Origin: JBBPXY01 sp038200435
Lineage (GTDB): Bacteria; Actinomycetota; Thermoleophilia; Solirubrobacterales; Solirubrobacteraceae
Direction of reading: 5' to 3'
Assembly: GCA_038200435.1 (NCBI GenBank)
Contig: JBBPXY010000076.1
Location: 1-5,989, forward strand
DNA length: 5,989 nucleotides
Part shown: positions 4,497-5,989 of the stretch, piece after piece
Position numbering within the stretch: the first letter of the stretch is position 1
Layout of the letters: each line of letters opens with the position of its first letter
Program-made: the position numbers and the translations under genes
The notes under the pieces: generated by a model
Databases searched by the model: none
What the model was told of the DNA's origin: nothing
What the model saw: only the letters and a program-made list of their open reading frames with translations

Positions 4497-5989
4497 ATGC
4501 GTCGCCTCGCCCTCTGGTGCTTCACGCGACGGCGGACCGTGGTGGCGGCGTGGGTCGTCTCGCTCGTCGTTGTTTCCGCCCTCGCCCAGAGCGTGGGCAG
4601 CAGCTACTCGGACTCCTTCGAGCTCAAGGGCACCGAGAGCACCGACGCGATCGCGCTCCTGCAGCGCTCCGCGCCGCGGGCCGCCGGCGACACCGACCGG
4701 CTCGTCATCGCGGGGCGAAAGGGGAAGGTCACCGATCCCGCCGTGCGAGCGAAAGCCCAGCAGACCTTCGACAAGATCGCCGGGCTCCCTCACGTCGCCG
4801 TGGTCACCTCGCCGTTCGCTCCGGGCGGTGAGCAGCAGGTCTCGCGCGACGGCCGCATCGCCTACGCGACGTTGAACTTCGACAAGCAGGCCAGCGAGAT
4901 CCCACCCGAGGCCACCAAGCGGGTCATCGCGGTGGCGCAGTCCGGCGCCGGCCCGGACCTTCAGGTGGCGCTTGGCGGCCTGGCGATCGAGCGCGCGGGC
5001 CAGCGTGGGTCAGCCAGCACCCTCTTCGGGTTCCTGGCCGCGGCCGTCGTGCTGTTCCTCGTCTTCCGCTCGCTCCTCGCCATGGCACTTCCCCTGTTGA
5101 GCGCCGCGCTGTCGCTCGGCGTGGGCGTTTCGGTGATCGGCCTGCTCTCGCACCTGATCAACATGGCCTCCTTCTCGAGCCAGTTGGGGTTGCTCATCGG
5201 CCTCGGGGTCGGGGTCGACTACGCGCTCTTCGTCGTCTCCCGCTACCGCCAGGCGCTCATGCGCGGGCGCGACAGCGAGCAGGCCGCCGTCGAGGCCCTC
5301 GACACCTCGGGGCGCGCCGTCCTGTTCGCCGGCATCACGGTGTGCATCGCGCTGCTCGGGATGTTCGCTCTCGGCGTCTCGTTCCTCTACGGAGTGGCGA
5401 TCGCGGCGAGCATCGTCGTGGCCTTCACGGTGCTCGCCGCCCTCACGCTGATGCCGGCGCTGCTCGGTTTCTTCGGCTCGCGGCTGCTCAGTCGCCGCCA
5501 GCGGCGCGCCGTCACCGGTCAAGAGCTGACGACGGACGACGAGTCCCCATTCTGGGGCCGCTGGGCCCGCGTGCTGCTGCGGCGCCCGGCCGTGCTCGCG
5601 GCGGTGGCCGGGCTCGTGATGCTGCTCATCGCCGTCCCCTTCCTGTCGCTGCGGCTCGGCTCCTCCGACCAGGGGAGCAACCCCGCCGACACGACCACAC
5701 GCAAGGCCTACGATCTGCTCGCGAAGGGGTTCGGGTCCGGGTTCAACGGGCCGCTGCAGCTCGTGGCGAATGTGGGCGGCGACGGCCAGGCGCAGAGGTT
5801 CGCCCAGGTGGTTGCCGCCGCCGGCCGGGCTCCCGACGTCGCGGCAGTCTCCCCGCCTCGCGTGCTTCCGGCTCGCGCGGGGGCGCCTCCGGTGGCGGTG
5901 GCGAGCGTCGTGCCCCGCGGCTCGCCGCAGGACGCCTCGACCACCGCTCTGGTCCACGACCTGCGCGACCGTGTGATCCCGGCCGCCTC
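4497..5989 (+). CDS. MMPL/RND family transporter (C-terminus cut by window edge)
   Basis: An inner-membrane transporter of the proton-driven RND superfamily, MMPL branch, which in Actinobacteria exports lipids or hydrophobic compounds. The window holds 497 complete codons, still open. TM1 is at about 13-31 (after MRRLALWCFTRRR). The first extracytoplasmic domain, about 32-172, starts with SFELKGTESTDAIALLQ. TM2-TM6 cluster at about 175-190, 195-219, 226-248, 276-296 and 300-328, and TM7 is at 365-385. The TM4 pair D241-Y242 in LGVGVDYALFVVSRYR is the conserved proton-relay Asp-Tyr. The second extracytoplasmic domain begins after TM7 with DQGSNPADTT and FGSGFNGPLQLVA. Family members of this type are usually about 700-750 residues, so roughly a third is missing. 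The start is fixed by an in-frame TAG at 4485-4487. It lies 20 bases after the ABC exporter on the same strand, suggesting co-expression. The family is certain; the substrate is not visible. Confidence 0.97.
   Translation, partial: MRRLALWCFTRRRTVVAAWVVSLVVVSALAQSVGSSYSDSFELKGTESTDAIALLQRSAPRAAGDTDRLVIAGRKGKVTDPAVRAKAQQTFDKIAGLPHVAVVTSPFAPGGEQQVSRDGRIAYATLNFDKQASEIPPEATKRVIAVAQSGAGPDLQVALGGLAIERAGQRGSASTLFGFLAAAVVLFLVFRSLLAMALPLLSAALSLGVGVSVIGLLSHLINMASFSSQLGLLIGLGVGVDYALFVVSRYRQALMRGRDSEQAAVEALDTSGRAVLFAGITVCIALLGMFALGVSFLYGVAIAASIVVAFTVLAALTLMPALLGFFGSRLLSRRQRRAVTGQELTTDDESPFWGRWARVLLRRPAVLAAVAGLVMLLIAVPFLSLRLGSSDQGSNPADTTTRKAYDLLAKGFGSGFNGPLQLVANVGGDGQAQRFAQVVAAAGRAPDVAAVSPPRVLPARAGAPPVAVASVVPRGSPQDASTTALVHDLRDRVIPAA

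Noticed and set aside
5010..5957. A 315-residue minus-strand frame antisense to the MMPL gene
   Set aside because: Compositionally biased translation lacking any motif, opposite a strongly supported transporter; an artefact of high GC.
1..5989. CRISPR arrays, tRNA or rRNA genes, insertion sequences, attachment sites
   Set aside because: I found no regularly spaced repeats, transposase or integrase motifs, or RNA-gene signatures; nearly all sequence is occupied by the six protein genes.

Overview
The window is dense, high-GC bacterial chromosome. Codons end overwhelmingly in G or C, intergenic gaps are very short, starts include GTG and TTG, and recognisable Shine-Dalgarno sequences are few. 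Together with a TetR regulator, a DrrA/DrrB-type exporter and an MMPL transporter, this points to an Actinomycetota member. A deep-branching class such as Thermoleophilia is possible, but the sequence alone cannot settle the taxon. I see no rRNA, tRNA, CRISPR array, insertion sequence, integrase or phage gene.

Layout. (1) Minus strand, from position 554 leftward off the window edge: a TetR-family repressor missing its C-terminal end. (2) A 33-base divergent intergenic region holding a perfect 7-4-7 palindrome (562-579), the probable TetR operator, which overlaps -10-like hexamers for both flanking genes. (3) Plus strand 594-1550: an atypical NAD(P)-binding SDR/epimerase-like protein, followed with a 4-base overlap by an NADPH-dependent FMN reductase family flavoprotein (1547-2122). 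These two look like a small redox operon under the TetR protein. (4) Minus strand 2100-2594: a GNAT N-acetyltransferase resembling the AAC(6')-like group, convergent with and overlapping the flavoprotein gene by 23 bases. (5) Plus strand 2638-4476: one continuous frame encoding a DrrA-type ATPase fused through a Pro/Ala/Glu-rich linker to a DrrB-type ABC-2 permease. (6) Plus strand from 4497 off the right edge: an MMPL/RND-type transporter missing its C-terminal third.

How the parts may work together (inference). The TetR/SDR/flavoprotein block reads as a ligand-inducible redox unit. The acetyltransferase, ABC exporter and MMPL block reads as an export or detoxification unit for lipids or small hydrophobic molecules. 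Nothing proves that the two blocks share a substrate.

The most notable points are the single-polypeptide DrrA-DrrB fusion with Gln in place of the H-loop His, the SDR with Phe and Arg where catalytic Tyr and Lys are expected, and the recurrence of TANNNT -10 hexamers about 5-9 bases before start codons without Shine-Dalgarno sequences, which suggests leaderless transcription. I found no clear evidence of an entirely new system; all genes belong to recognisable families.
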